Assembly: GCA_965276635.1 (NCBI GenBank)
Contig: CBDIBC010000003.1
Span: 1 to 64,000 of the forward strand
DNA: 64,000 nucleotides
Reading direction: 5' to 3'
Source of the DNA: CBDIBC01 sp965276635
GTDB lineage: Bacteria > Actinomycetota > Acidimicrobiia > Acidimicrobiales > Palsa-688
The notes under the pieces are model-generated. The model did not search any database, was not told the DNA's origin, and saw only the letters and a program-made list of their open reading frames with translations. Shown piece by piece: positions 42,296 to 50,656 of the stretch (position 1 is the stretch's first letter; each line of letters begins with the position of its first letter). A program made the translations under genes and the position numbers.

Positions 42296-44107
42296 TCACG
42301 GGGGGCCCGGCTCGAGCGCCAGGGCGGCATCGACGAGGGCCAGGTGGACGGCTGACGATGGCAGGTTCCCGAGCAGCTCGCCCGACAGGGGGTCGACGGC
42401 TTCGCTGAGCAGACCCAGCCGTCCCCCATAGGCGACGAGCAGCTCCATGCGCTCGTGGGCCTCTTCCCATCGGCCGGACTCGGCCAGCGCCCGCACGGCC
42501 CAGAACGACGCCAGGAGGTCGGGGGAGTCGGCGCCGGGGCGGCCGTCGTCGACCTCGGCGGGATAGCGGTGCAGCGTGGCCCCGGTAGCCAGCCGGTCGA
42601 GGGTGCGGGTCAGGGTGCGGGTGACGATGGGATGGTGGGCGGGCCACGGGCCCCGCCACGCCACCCGCAGCAGAGCCGCGTCGGCGTGGTCGGCCGGCGC
42701 CGGGTCGAGCCGGAGGCCGCCGTCTGCAGCCAGCCCGTTGCGCTCGACCCAGCGCACGATCTCGAGGGCCGCCTGGCGCCAGCCGGCTGCGTCGAGATCG
42801 AGGGGGTTGGCGGCCCAGGCCATCCGGGCCATTCGGTCGAGGGCGGCCCAGGCTTGGAGCCGCGATGCCACCAGCTGGCGGGGCGGCCCGCCGAGGTGCC
42901 AAGTGCCGACGTCGGGGTCGCCCCAGTGGTCGGCGAGCCAGTCGGCGGCGCCGACCAGCGCCGGCCACGCCCCCACCAGGGGACCGGGGCCCGCCGGTCC
43001 CGGGCCGGCTGTCGTCGACGACGACACGGCGGCGACCACGTCGCCGTAGAGGTCAAGATCCAGGCCGGCGGGGGCCAGGCCGGTCACCACCGGCTCCGAG
43101 CTCCGCCAGCCCGGCAACGCCAGCTCCACCTGCTCCCGCACCGGCTCGCCGGAGCGGTCGAGGACGGCTGACCAAGGCAGCGCCGTCCCCTCGGCGGCGT
43201 AGCGGAGCCACTGCTCCGCCGCCATGGCGTCTTCGGCCAGCCCACAGCGGGCCAGGACTGCTGACGCGGTGGCCGCGTCGCGCCACCGCACGTTGCGGTC
43301 GTCGGCCGTGCGCTCCCCGCCCGCCCGGCGGGGCAGCGAGGTGGTGCCGGCGGCGCTCGGAGCGCCGGCCGTCGCGGTCAGGGCCCGGACGGCCAGCACC
43401 GACCGGCGCACCGCGCCGGCGTAGGAGCCGCCGTAGGTCAGGCGGGCGACCCAGCTCCGCCAGGCGACGGTGGTGTCGGTGAGGAGGCCCATCGCCGCGT
43501 CGGCCGACAGCGGCTGGTGACGGTCGTCGTCGATGCGGTCGATGGTGACGACCAGGCGCTCTCCGGTCTCCAGCCGGCGGGCGCCCCGCCAGACCGGCCG
43601 ATCCCGCCCGGCGGCGAGAAGGGGGAACCCGGTGCGCACCATGGTCCCGGTGCCTCGACCGGGGTCACTCCAGGCCAGTCCCTCTGACCACGCGTACGTG
43701 CGTCGGGGGGCAGCGAAGGCAGCCCCGGGGCGGACCTCCACCTCCACGTCGACCGGTCCGGCCAGCGCGGTGGCGATGCGCACGATGCGACCGGGTGGGA
43801 TCTCGCCGCGGCCGGCCCACGGCATGAAGTCGGTGACCTCCACCTGGCGGTCCCTGGCGACCAACTGCAGGGTGCCCACGTTGGTGTCCGTGCGGTACGA
43901 CTGCACGGCCGGCGGCAGCCGCCGACGGTGGCCGCGGCCCGGGTGCGCCGGGCCGACCCGGATCGCCGCACCGCCCGGGTCGAGGAGAGCCGAGAAGGTC
44001 GCCGGCCCGTCCAGGCGCCCCGGGCACCACCAGTCGATGGTGCCGTCGGCGGCGACCAGCGCGCCCGTGTCGCCGTCGCCGATCCACGCTCGCGCCGCCA
44101 AGGGCAC
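42296..44107 (-). CDS. glycoside hydrolase family 15-like protein, active site altered
   Basis: This protein of about 603 residues has the GH15 layout: an N-terminal beta domain starting AWIGDGDTGALVAADGTIDWW, then an (alpha/alpha)6 barrel with NVRWRDAATASAVLARCG and LAPAGLDLDLYGDVVAAV. The motif that usually reads IWEVRG, carrying the general-acid Glu, is TWHLGG here, with His near residue 404. The C-terminal SEEVDP-type motif reads LLSEAVDPLSGELLGN (Glu near 569). It may therefore be inactive, use different chemistry, or serve as a binding protein. GTG at 44107 is preferred because the GH15 N-terminus begins there; TTG at 44128 is possible. A 7-bp hairpin (CACCCAC-TCCTC-GTGGGTG) overlaps the start. 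Confidence 0.8.
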   Translation of the reverse strand: MPLAARAWIGDGDTGALVAADGTIDWWCPGRLDGPATFSALLDPGGAAIRVGPAHPGRGHRRRLPPAVQSYRTDTNVGTLQLVARDRQVEVTDFMPWAGRGEIPPGRIVRIATALAGPVDVEVEVRPGAAFAAPRRTYAWSEGLAWSDPGRGTGTMVRTGFPLLAAGRDRPVWRGARRLETGERLVVTIDRIDDDRHQPLSADAAMGLLTDTTVAWRSWVARLTYGGSYAGAVRRSVLAVRALTATAGAPSAAGTTSLPRRAGGERTADDRNVRWRDAATASAVLARCGLAEDAMAAEQWLRYAAEGTALPWSAVLDRSGEPVREQVELALPGWRSSEPVVTGLAPAGLDLDLYGDVVAAVSSSTTAGPGPAGPGPLVGAWPALVGAADWLADHWGDPDVGTWHLGGPPRQLVASRLQAWAALDRMARMAWAANPLDLDAAGWRQAALEIVRWVERNGLAADGGLRLDPAPADHADAALLRVAWRGPWPAHHPIVTRTLTRTLDRLATGATLHRYPAEVDDGRPGADSPDLLASFWAVRALAESGRWEEAHERMELLVAYGGRLGLLSEAVDPLSGELLGNLPSSAVHLALVDAALALEPGPP

Positions 44108-44140
44108 CCACGAGGAGTGGGTGATCAAGGGCTGGTGGGC

Positions 44141-44614
44141 TCAGCCACCAACTTCGAGCACCTCCACCTCGAGCGGTCCTGACGGCGCGTCGTAGGCGAC
44201 CCGGTCGCCCGGCTTCTTCCCTATCAGGGCCTGCCCCAGCGGCGAGTTCGGCGACACGACCGAGACGCCCTCGCGCCGCTCCTCGATTGACCCGATCAGG
44301 TAGCGCTCCACGTCGGTGTCGCCGACGTAGCGCAGCGACACCTCGGCGCCGGTGGTCACCGCCCCGTCGGCTCCAGCCGCGGCGCGGTCGAGTATCTGCG
44401 CGCCCTCGAGCATGCCTTCCAGCTGCCGGATGCGAGCTTCCATCTTCCCCTGCGAGTCCTTCGCGGCGTGGTAGTCACCGTTCTCGGACAGGTCGCCGAG
44501 CGCTCGGGCTGCCTCGATGGCTCGGGCGATGTCCACCCGGCCGCGGGTGCGGAGATCGTCCAGCTCGTTCTGCAGGCGATCGAAGGTGTCCTGCGTGAGT
44601 TGCGTCTCGGCCAT
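44141..44614 (-). CDS. greA: transcription elongation factor GreA
   Basis: GreA rescues backtracked RNA polymerase by stimulating transcript cleavage. The 157-residue protein has the N-terminal coiled coil, whose tip bears the acidic residues in ALGDLSENGDYHAAKDSQGK, and the C-terminal FKBP-like domain with VVSPNSPLGQALIGKKPGD. ATG at 44614 is 8 nt after a TAGCCT hexamer. It is divergent from the leuB leader region. Confidence 0.95.
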   Translation of the reverse strand: MAETQLTQDTFDRLQNELDDLRTRGRVDIARAIEAARALGDLSENGDYHAAKDSQGKMEARIRQLEGMLEGAQILDRAAAGADGAVTTGAEVSLRYVGDTDVERYLIGSIEERREGVSVVSPNSPLGQALIGKKPGDRVAYDAPSGPLEVEVLEVGG

Positions 44615-44622
44615 GACCTCGA

Positions 44623-44628
44623 AGGCTA
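44623..44628 (-). promoter_or_regulatory. -10-like element (TAGCCT) of greA
   Basis: TAGCCT on the minus strand is 8 nt before the greA ATG, without a Shine-Dalgarno sequence, so the transcript is probably leaderless. Confidence 0.45.
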
Positions 44629-44681
44629 CCGCCACGACGTTGTGGTTGACGGCCGGGCTCGGATGCACGACACTAGGACTT

Positions 44682-44729
44682 GTGACTGTGAGCCGCCGCG
44701 ACGACGCCCGATCGGTAGCCATTCTCTGA
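44682..44729 (+). CDS. putative branched-chain amino acid leader peptide
   Basis: This 15-residue frame, GTG ACT GTG AGC and so on, ends Val-Ala-Ile-Leu followed by TGA. The last four sense codons are GTA GCC ATT CTC; GTA and ATT are uncommon codons in this GC-rich DNA. It precedes leuB-ilvE-cimA by 95 bp, with an imperfect hairpin (44731-44749) and a terminator hairpin between. This is the arrangement of ribosome-mediated attenuation: shortage of charged Val, Ile or Leu tRNA would stall the ribosome at the end of the leader and favour read-through. A GACACT hexamer 7 nt upstream could be its -10, and TAGGA sits just before the GTG. Confidence 0.6.
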   Translation: MTVSRRDDARSVAIL

Positions 44730-44755
44730 GCACGCCGGCTCCCGGTGTGCGTCCT

Positions 44756-44784
44756 CGACCGCCCTCATGGGGCGGTCGTTTTTT
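44756..44784 (+). terminator. intrinsic terminator/attenuator upstream of leuB
   Basis: CGACCGCCC (44756-44764), a 5-nt loop, GGGCGGTCG (44770-44778) and six T residues form a textbook Rho-independent terminator. It lies 40 bp before leuB and directly after a short Val/Ile/Leu-ending frame, so it most likely acts as an attenuator for the operon rather than ending another gene. The only upstream gene, greA, points away. Confidence 0.8.
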
Positions 44785-44823
44785 GTCCCCAGATCGACCA
44801 GACCCCCGACGAAGAGAGACAGC

Positions 44824-45837
44824 GTGGCGCATCGGATTGCGGTGATCGGCGGCGACGGCATCGGCACCGAGGTGGTGGCCGAGGGCCTGAAGGTGGCAGC
44901 GGCAGCCGGGGCCGACCTGGAGACCGTCGACTACGACCTCGGCGGTCGTCGGTACCTGGCGACGGGGGAGGTGCTGCCCGACTCGGTGCTGGACGAGCTG
45001 CGCGGCTTCGACGCCATCTATCTGGGCGCCATCGGCACGCCGGACGTGCCGCCCGGTGTGCTGGAGCGGGGCCTGCTGCTGCGGATGCGCTTCGACCTCG
45101 ACCAGTACGTGAACCTGCGACCGTTCGTGGCGGATCGCAGCGTCGGTGCCAGCGTGCCGATCGATCTCACCGTCATCCGGGAGAACACCGAGGGGACCTA
45201 CGCCGGGGAGGGTGGCTTCCTGCGCAGGGGCACCGACCAGGAGATCGCCACCCAGGGTTCGGTGAACACCCGCTTCGGGGTGGAGCGGTGCGTGCGCTAC
45301 GCGTTCGACCTGGCCGACAGCCGGCCGCGCCGCCACCTCACCCTCGTGCACAAGACGAACGTGCTCACCTTCGCCGGCGACCTGTGGCAGCGCACCTTCG
45401 ACCAGGTGGCGCGGGAGTACCCGGCAGTGGAGACGGCGTACAGCCACATCGACGCCGCCTGCATCTACTTCGTGGAGTCGCCGGACCGCTTCGACGTGAT
45501 CGTCACCGACAACCTCTTCGGTGACATCCTCACCGACCTGGGTGGCGCCATCGCCGGTGGGGTGGGGCGGGCCGCGTCGGGCAACCTGAACCCGGCCAGG
45601 ACCAGCCCGTCGATGTTCGAGCCGGTGCACGGCTCGGCGCCCGACATCGCTGGCACCGGGACTGCGGACCCCACGGCCGCGGTGATCTCCATGGCGATGT
45701 TGCTCGACTTCCTCGGTGACACCGAAGCGGCCCGGCGGATCACCGCCGTCGTCCAGGGCCTGCCGTCGGACCGTTCGCTCTCCACGACCGAGGTCGGCGA
45801 CACCATCGCCAACCTGGTCTCCAAAGAAAGGCAGTAG
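44824..45837 (+). CDS. leuB: 3-isopropylmalate dehydrogenase
   Basis: LeuB oxidatively decarboxylates 3-isopropylmalate in leucine synthesis; in citramalate-using organisms it may also process the methylmalate intermediate for isoleucine. At 337 residues it is the compact actinobacterial type. Motifs: GDGIGTEVVAEGLKV at the N-terminus, LLLRMRFDLDQYVNLRP (substrate Arg residues), IRENTEGTYAGEGG, VHKTNVLTFAGDLWQR, and the metal-binding VTDNLFGDILTDLGG, then FEPVHGSAPDIAGTG. GTG at 44824 fits the conserved start. It leads the leuB-ilvE-cimA operon. Confidence 0.95.
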   Translation: MAHRIAVIGGDGIGTEVVAEGLKVAAAAGADLETVDYDLGGRRYLATGEVLPDSVLDELRGFDAIYLGAIGTPDVPPGVLERGLLLRMRFDLDQYVNLRPFVADRSVGASVPIDLTVIRENTEGTYAGEGGFLRRGTDQEIATQGSVNTRFGVERCVRYAFDLADSRPRRHLTLVHKTNVLTFAGDLWQRTFDQVAREYPAVETAYSHIDAACIYFVESPDRFDVIVTDNLFGDILTDLGGAIAGGVGRAASGNLNPARTSPSMFEPVHGSAPDIAGTGTADPTAAVISMAMLLDFLGDTEAARRITAVVQGLPSDRSLSTTEVGDTIANLVSKERQ

Positions 45838-45840
45838 CCG

Positions 45841-46764
45841 GTGCCCATCACCAAGACCGAGAAGATCTGGATGGACGGCCAGCTGGTCGACTGGGACGAC
45901 GCTCGCATCCACGTCCTGACCCACAGCCTGCACTATGGCTGCGGGGTGTTCGAGGGCATCCGCGCCTACCCCACCGATCAGGGGGCGGCCGTGTTCCGCC
46001 TCACCGACCACATCCAACGCCTCTTCAACTCGGCCAAGATCTTCATGATCGACGTCCCCTTCAGCCCCGACGAGCTGATCGACGCCTGCAAGGAGACGGT
46101 CCGGGTCAATGGCCTGGCCGAGTGCTACATCCGCCCGCTCGTGTACCTGGGCTACGGCGAGATGGGCCTCAACCCGCTGCCCTGCCCGGTGAACGTGTCC
46201 ATCGCCACCTGGCCGTGGGGTGCCTATCTGGGGGAGGAGGGGATGGCCTCGGGCGTCCGCATGAAGATCAGCTCCTGGCAGCGCCACGACCCGAACGCCA
46301 TGCCGCCGGCGGCCAAGGGGACGGGGATGTACATCAACTCGTCGATGGCCAAGATCGAGGCCCTGAAGGCGGGTTACGACGAAGCCATCCTGCTCTCACC
46401 TCAGGGATTCGTCAGCGAGTGCACGGGCGAGAACATCTTCGTGGTCCGCCAGGGCCGCCTCATCACGCCGCCGTTGTCCGCCGGGGCGTTGGAGGGCATC
46501 ACCCAGAGCTCGGTGATGGCCATCGCCCGCGACCTGGGCTACGAGACGGAGGTGGGCAACATCCTGCGCTCCGACCTGTACGTGGCCGAAGAGGCGTTCC
46601 TGTCGGGGACCGCCGCCGAGGTGGTGCCCATCCAATCGGTCGACGACCGGGAGGTCGGCGACGGGCGGCCGGGGCCGATGACCAGGAAGATCCAGGAGAC
46701 CTACGCCGCCGCGGTGCGTGGGCAGATCGACCGTTACAAGGATTGGAACGAGCATGTCCGCTGA
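45841..46764 (+). CDS. ilvE: branched-chain amino acid aminotransferase
   Basis: This PLP enzyme performs the last step of Val, Ile and Leu synthesis. The 307-residue fold-type IV aminotransferase has THSLHYGCGVFEGIRAY near the N-terminus, the PLP-Lys within PPAAKGTGMYINSSMAKIEA, then GYDEAILLSPQGFVSECTGE and YVAEEAFLSGTAAEVVPI. The GTG start is 3 bp after leuB; its end overlaps cimA by 11 bp, so all three are co-translated. Confidence 0.95.
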   Translation: MPITKTEKIWMDGQLVDWDDARIHVLTHSLHYGCGVFEGIRAYPTDQGAAVFRLTDHIQRLFNSAKIFMIDVPFSPDELIDACKETVRVNGLAECYIRPLVYLGYGEMGLNPLPCPVNVSIATWPWGAYLGEEGMASGVRMKISSWQRHDPNAMPPAAKGTGMYINSSMAKIEALKAGYDEAILLSPQGFVSECTGENIFVVRQGRLITPPLSAGALEGITQSSVMAIARDLGYETEVGNILRSDLYVAEEAFLSGTAAEVVPIQSVDDREVGDGRPGPMTRKIQETYAAAVRGQIDRYKDWNEHVR

Positions 46765-48394
46765 AGGCGGCCGCGCCCACGTCCACGGGCCGCCCCCGAG
46801 GGAGCTGCCCGATGCGGTGGAGATCTACGACACGACCCTACGCGATGGCAGCCAGCAGGAGGGCCTGTCGCTGACCGTCGACGACAAGCTGCGGGTAGCC
46901 GAGCAGCTCGACCATCTGGGTGTCCACTACATCGAGGGAGGTTGGCCGGGCGCCAACCCGAAGGACGCCGAGTTCTTCCGCCGGGCGGCCGCCGGCGACC
47001 TGCACCTCCACGCCGCCACCCTGGTGGCGTTCGGCAGCACCCGCAAGGCCGGCGGCCGAGCGGAGACCGACCGGGTGCTGGCCAACCTGCTCGGGGCGGA
47101 GACATCGGCGGTCTGCCTGGTGGCCAAAGCAGCGGCGTGGCACGTGACCGAGACGCTGCGCACCACACTGACCGAGGCGATCGACATGGTGGCCGACTCG
47201 GTGGCGCACCTGCGCGCCCAGGGCCGGCGGGTGTTCCTCGACGCCGAGCACTTCTTCGACGGCTACGGGGAGAACCCCGGCTTCAGCCTGGACGTGCTGC
47301 GTGCCGCGCAGGATGCGGGGGCGGAGACCCTGGTGCTCTGCGACACCAACGGTGGCACCCTCCCGTTCGAGGCCGAGCGCGTCGTCGGCGAGGTCCGTGA
47401 TCGGATGTCGATCGCCATCGGCGGCCACTTCCACAACGACTCGGGCTGCGCCGTGGCCAACTCACTGGCCGCCGTCCGCCAGGGAGCTACGCACATCCAG
47501 GGGTGTGTCAACGGGTACGGCGAGCGCACCGGGAACGCCGACCTGTCCGCAGCGCTGCCGAACCTGAGCCTGAAGATGGGGGTGCGCACCGTCGGCGCCG
47601 AGGGCCTGCGCCGCCTGACCGCCGTCTCCCACCACATCGCCGAGCTGGTGAACGTGATCCCCGACACCCACCAGCCGTTCGTCGGGGTGTCCGCGTTCGC
47701 CCACAAGGCCGGCCTGCACACCAGCGCCATCGCCCGGGCCCCGCAGGCCTACGAGCACGTCGACCCCGGCCTCGTCGGCAACGGTGCCCGCTTCGTAGTC
47801 AGCGAGATGGCGGGCCGCTCCACGGTGGCGCTCAAGGCCGAGGAGTGGGGCCTGGAGCTGACCGACTCGGCCCTGTCCGAGGTGCTCGAGACGCTGAAGG
47901 AGCTGGAGTACCGCGGCTACCACTTCGAGGTGGCGGACGGCTCGTTGGAGCTGCTGATGCGCAGCGCCGGCGGTTGGAAGCAGGAGTACTTCCGGCTGGA
48001 GTCGCACCGGGTCACCACCGACCTCCGCGAGGACGGCACGTGGGTCACCGAGGCCACGTTGAAGGTCCACGTGGGCGACGAGCGGGTGCTGGCCACCGCG
48101 GAGGGGAACGGCCCGGTGAACGCGCTCGACGGCGCGCTGCGCAAGGCCATCGGTGGGCGCTATCCCGAGCTGTCCCAGGCGCACCTCACCGACTTCAAGG
48201 TCCGGGTGCTCGACAGCAGCCCGGGAACCGGATCAGTGACCAGGGTGCTGATCGACACCACCGACGGGGACCGCACGTGGACGACGATCGGCGTCTCGGA
48301 GAACGTCATCGAGGCCTCGTGGGAGGCGTTGGTCGACTCGGTGGTGTTCGGGTTGCTCCATCTCGGCGTCACCCACCAGACTCAGCGCCCATGA
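46754..48394 (+). CDS. cimA: (R)-citramalate synthase
   Basis: CimA condenses pyruvate with acetyl-CoA to citramalate, giving a threonine-independent route to isoleucine. The 546-residue protein has a DRE-TIM barrel with EIYDTTLRDGSQQEGLSL, HYIEGGWPGANPKD, LCDTNGGTLPFEAERVV and GHFHNDSGCAVANSLAA (metal-binding His pair). The C-terminal LeuA-type allosteric domain (about 420-535) points to feedback control. The sequence fits the CimA branch rather than 2-isopropylmalate or homocitrate synthase (ERTGNADLSAALPNLSLKMG). ATG at 46754 lies within the end of ilvE. Confidence 0.92.
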   Translation: MSAEGGRAHVHGPPPRELPDAVEIYDTTLRDGSQQEGLSLTVDDKLRVAEQLDHLGVHYIEGGWPGANPKDAEFFRRAAAGDLHLHAATLVAFGSTRKAGGRAETDRVLANLLGAETSAVCLVAKAAAWHVTETLRTTLTEAIDMVADSVAHLRAQGRRVFLDAEHFFDGYGENPGFSLDVLRAAQDAGAETLVLCDTNGGTLPFEAERVVGEVRDRMSIAIGGHFHNDSGCAVANSLAAVRQGATHIQGCVNGYGERTGNADLSAALPNLSLKMGVRTVGAEGLRRLTAVSHHIAELVNVIPDTHQPFVGVSAFAHKAGLHTSAIARAPQAYEHVDPGLVGNGARFVVSEMAGRSTVALKAEEWGLELTDSALSEVLETLKELEYRGYHFEVADGSLELLMRSAGGWKQEYFRLESHRVTTDLREDGTWVTEATLKVHVGDERVLATAEGNGPVNALDGALRKAIGGRYPELSQAHLTDFKVRVLDSSPGTGSVTRVLIDTTDGDRTWTTIGVSENVIEASWEALVDSVVFGLLHLGVTHQTQRP

Positions 48395-48416
48395 CGGGAC
48401 CCTCGGACCGGTAGTC

Positions 48417-48929
48417 GTGACCCAGCCTGACAATGTCCCCCTGCTCGGACCGGACCGGGTGCGCCCGTCCGATCGACTGTCGTTGCCCCGGCCGTGGCGA
48501 CAGGACCGTCCGGCCGAGCTGACCGACCTCACCGTGCCCTCCGGTGACTGCTTCGGTATCGCCGGGCCCGATGTCGGCTACGGCTTGAAGCTGGCCAAGC
48601 GCTTCGCGGACCGCCTGGCCCTCACCGCCGGCGAGACGGCCGCCGACGCCGTTGCCGGCTGCTTCGCGTGCGGTGCCAGGCGGGCGGCGACGTTCGGAAG
48701 GGCGCCGGTCATCTACGACATGGACTGGGCCTACACCCTCTGGGGGTACCTCGGCGGCGCTCCCGACGCGCTCGTGCACTGGCGCGTCGAGCTGTTCCGC
48801 GGCGCCGCCCACCACTACACCGATCAGCGCCGGATCGCCGACAGCGTCGCAGCGGCGGCGGTGCGCCTGAGCGCGGCCGAGGCCCGGGCGCAGCTGGGGT
48901 CGGCCTGGGCCGATCTGTTCAACCGCTAG
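48417..48929 (+). CDS. conserved-looking hypothetical protein
   Basis: The protein has 170 residues and I do not recognise a family. It is soluble, with no signal or membrane segment. Distinct blocks are SGDCFGIAGPDVGYGLKLAK, GCFACGARRAATFGRAPVIY and WAYTLWGYLGGAPDALVHW. The CxxC in the second block could bind metal. The codon pattern and natural amino acid composition support real coding. GTG at 48417 follows cimA by 22 bp, and the acyl-CoA ligase gene follows 17 bp later, so it may be co-transcribed with both. Confidence 0.65.
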   Translation: MTQPDNVPLLGPDRVRPSDRLSLPRPWRQDRPAELTDLTVPSGDCFGIAGPDVGYGLKLAKRFADRLALTAGETAADAVAGCFACGARRAATFGRAPVIYDMDWAYTLWGYLGGAPDALVHWRVELFRGAAHHYTDQRRIADSVAAAAVRLSAAEARAQLGSAWADLFNR

Positions 48930-48946
48930 CGATTGCGAGCCTCACC

Positions 48947-50638
48947 ATGACGATGTCGTTGGCCGAAGCCGACGCGACCCTGACGGCCCCGGGTCAGACG
49001 TTCGAGATCGGCCATGCCGACGTCCGGGGATTGGCCACCAGGATCTGGCTGCACGCCCCGGCCACCTTGGCCGACGTCGTGCGCGCCAGCCGGGGCCACG
49101 GCACTGCCCCCTTCATCGTGTACGAAGACGAGGTGCTGACCTTCGAGCAGCACTTCGCCGCCGTAGCCCAGATGGCGCAGGTCCTGCGCAACCGCTTCGC
49201 TGTGCGCGAGGGCGACCGGGTGGCGCTGGCTATGCGGAACTTTCCCGAGTGGTCCATCGCCTTCTGGGCGGCGACTGCGGCCGGGGCGGTGGTCGTGCCC
49301 CTGAACGCCTGGTGGACCGAGGACGAGCTGCGCTACGGCCTGGACGATTCTGGCGCCCGGCTGCTCTTCGCCGACCGCGAACGGGAGGTCCGCCTGCGAG
49401 AGGTGTGGTCGGAGCTCCCCGGTGTGGAGGCGGTCATCGTCGCCCGCTCCGACGACGGCGTCGACGACGGCCATCTGGAGCTCGCCGACGTGCTCGGTGA
49501 TCCGCCTGCGGATGTCGAGCTCCCCACGGTGGGCGTCGGGCCGGAGAGTGATGCCACCATCTTCTACACGTCGGGCACCACCGGGCGGCCCAAGGGTGCC
49601 CTGGGGACCCACCGCAACATCTGCACCAACCCCATGAGCCTCATCTACGTCACCATGCGCACGGCGCTGCGTGCCGGCTCGGAGGGACCGTCAGCCGAGG
49701 CGGCGGCGCAGAACGCCTACCTGCTGTCGGTCCCGCTCTTCCATGCCACCGGCTGCCACTCCATACTGGTGGTGAACACCCTGGTCGGCGGGAAGCTGGT
49801 CATGATGCACCACTGGGACCCGGCCCGGGCCCTCGAGCTCATCGAGCGCGAGCGCATCACCATCTTCGGCGGCGTCCCGGCCATGGCCATGCAGGTCCTC
49901 GACCATCCCGACTTCGCCACCCGGGACACCTCCAGCGTCAAGAGCGTCGCCTACGGCGGCGCGCCGGCTCCCCCCGAGCTGGTCCGCCGCATCACGCAGC
50001 ATTTCCCCGGTGGGGGCGCATCGAACGGCTACGGGATGACCGAGACCTCCTCGGTGTCGACCATGAACCAGGGCGACGACTACGTCCGCAAGCCAGAGAG
50101 CGTGGGCCCGCCGGTCCCGGTCGTCGAGGTGAAGGTGGTGGACCCGGCCGGCACCGATCTGCCCGAGGGCCAGGTGGGAGAGCTGTGGATCAAGGGTCCC
50201 AACATCGTGAAGGGGTACTGGAACAAGCCCGAGGCCACGGCCGAGACCTTCACGGACGGTTGGGTGCACACGGGTGACGTGGCGCGCATCGACGACGAGG
50301 GTTTCGTCTACATCGTCGACCGGGCCAAAGACATGTTGATCCGCGGCGGCGAGAACATCTATTGCGTCGAGATAGAGGACGTCCTCTACCAGCACCCCGC
50401 CGTGGCTGACGCGGCCGTCATTGGCATCCCCGACGACGTGCTGGGCGAGGAGGTCGGAGCCGTCGTGACCCTCCGACCGGGCGCGCAGCCGACCGTGGCC
50501 GAGCTGCAGGAGCACGTCCGCCGGCGACTGGCCGCGTTCAAGGTGCCCGTACGGGTATGGCTGCGCGACGACCCGCTGCCACGCAACCCGGCCGGCAAGG
50601 TCCTCAAGCGCCAGCTACGGGACGAGTTGGTGGGGTAG
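48947..50638 (+). CDS. AMP-dependent acyl-CoA ligase (FadD-like)
   Basis: This class I adenylate-forming enzyme of about 563 residues activates a carboxylic acid, probably a fatty acid, with ATP and CoA. Core motifs in order: IFYTSGTTGRPKGALGTHRN (P-loop), YGGAPAPPELVRR, NGYGMTETSS, VHTGDVARIDDEGFVYIVDR, KDMLIRGGENIYCVEIEDVL, and the C-terminal catalytic Lys in NPAGKVLKRQL. Chain-length preference cannot be told. Two ATGs (48947 and 48953) are possible starts. It is convergent with fabD. Confidence 0.92.
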   Translation: MTMSLAEADATLTAPGQTFEIGHADVRGLATRIWLHAPATLADVVRASRGHGTAPFIVYEDEVLTFEQHFAAVAQMAQVLRNRFAVREGDRVALAMRNFPEWSIAFWAATAAGAVVVPLNAWWTEDELRYGLDDSGARLLFADREREVRLREVWSELPGVEAVIVARSDDGVDDGHLELADVLGDPPADVELPTVGVGPESDATIFYTSGTTGRPKGALGTHRNICTNPMSLIYVTMRTALRAGSEGPSAEAAAQNAYLLSVPLFHATGCHSILVVNTLVGGKLVMMHHWDPARALELIERERITIFGGVPAMAMQVLDHPDFATRDTSSVKSVAYGGAPAPPELVRRITQHFPGGGASNGYGMTETSSVSTMNQGDDYVRKPESVGPPVPVVEVKVVDPAGTDLPEGQVGELWIKGPNIVKGYWNKPEATAETFTDGWVHTGDVARIDDEGFVYIVDRAKDMLIRGGENIYCVEIEDVLYQHPAVADAAVIGIPDDVLGEEVGAVVTLRPGAQPTVAELQEHVRRRLAAFKVPVRVWLRDDPLPRNPAGKVLKRQLRDELVG

Positions 50639-50656
50639 CCCCGCCGCCGACGTGGG

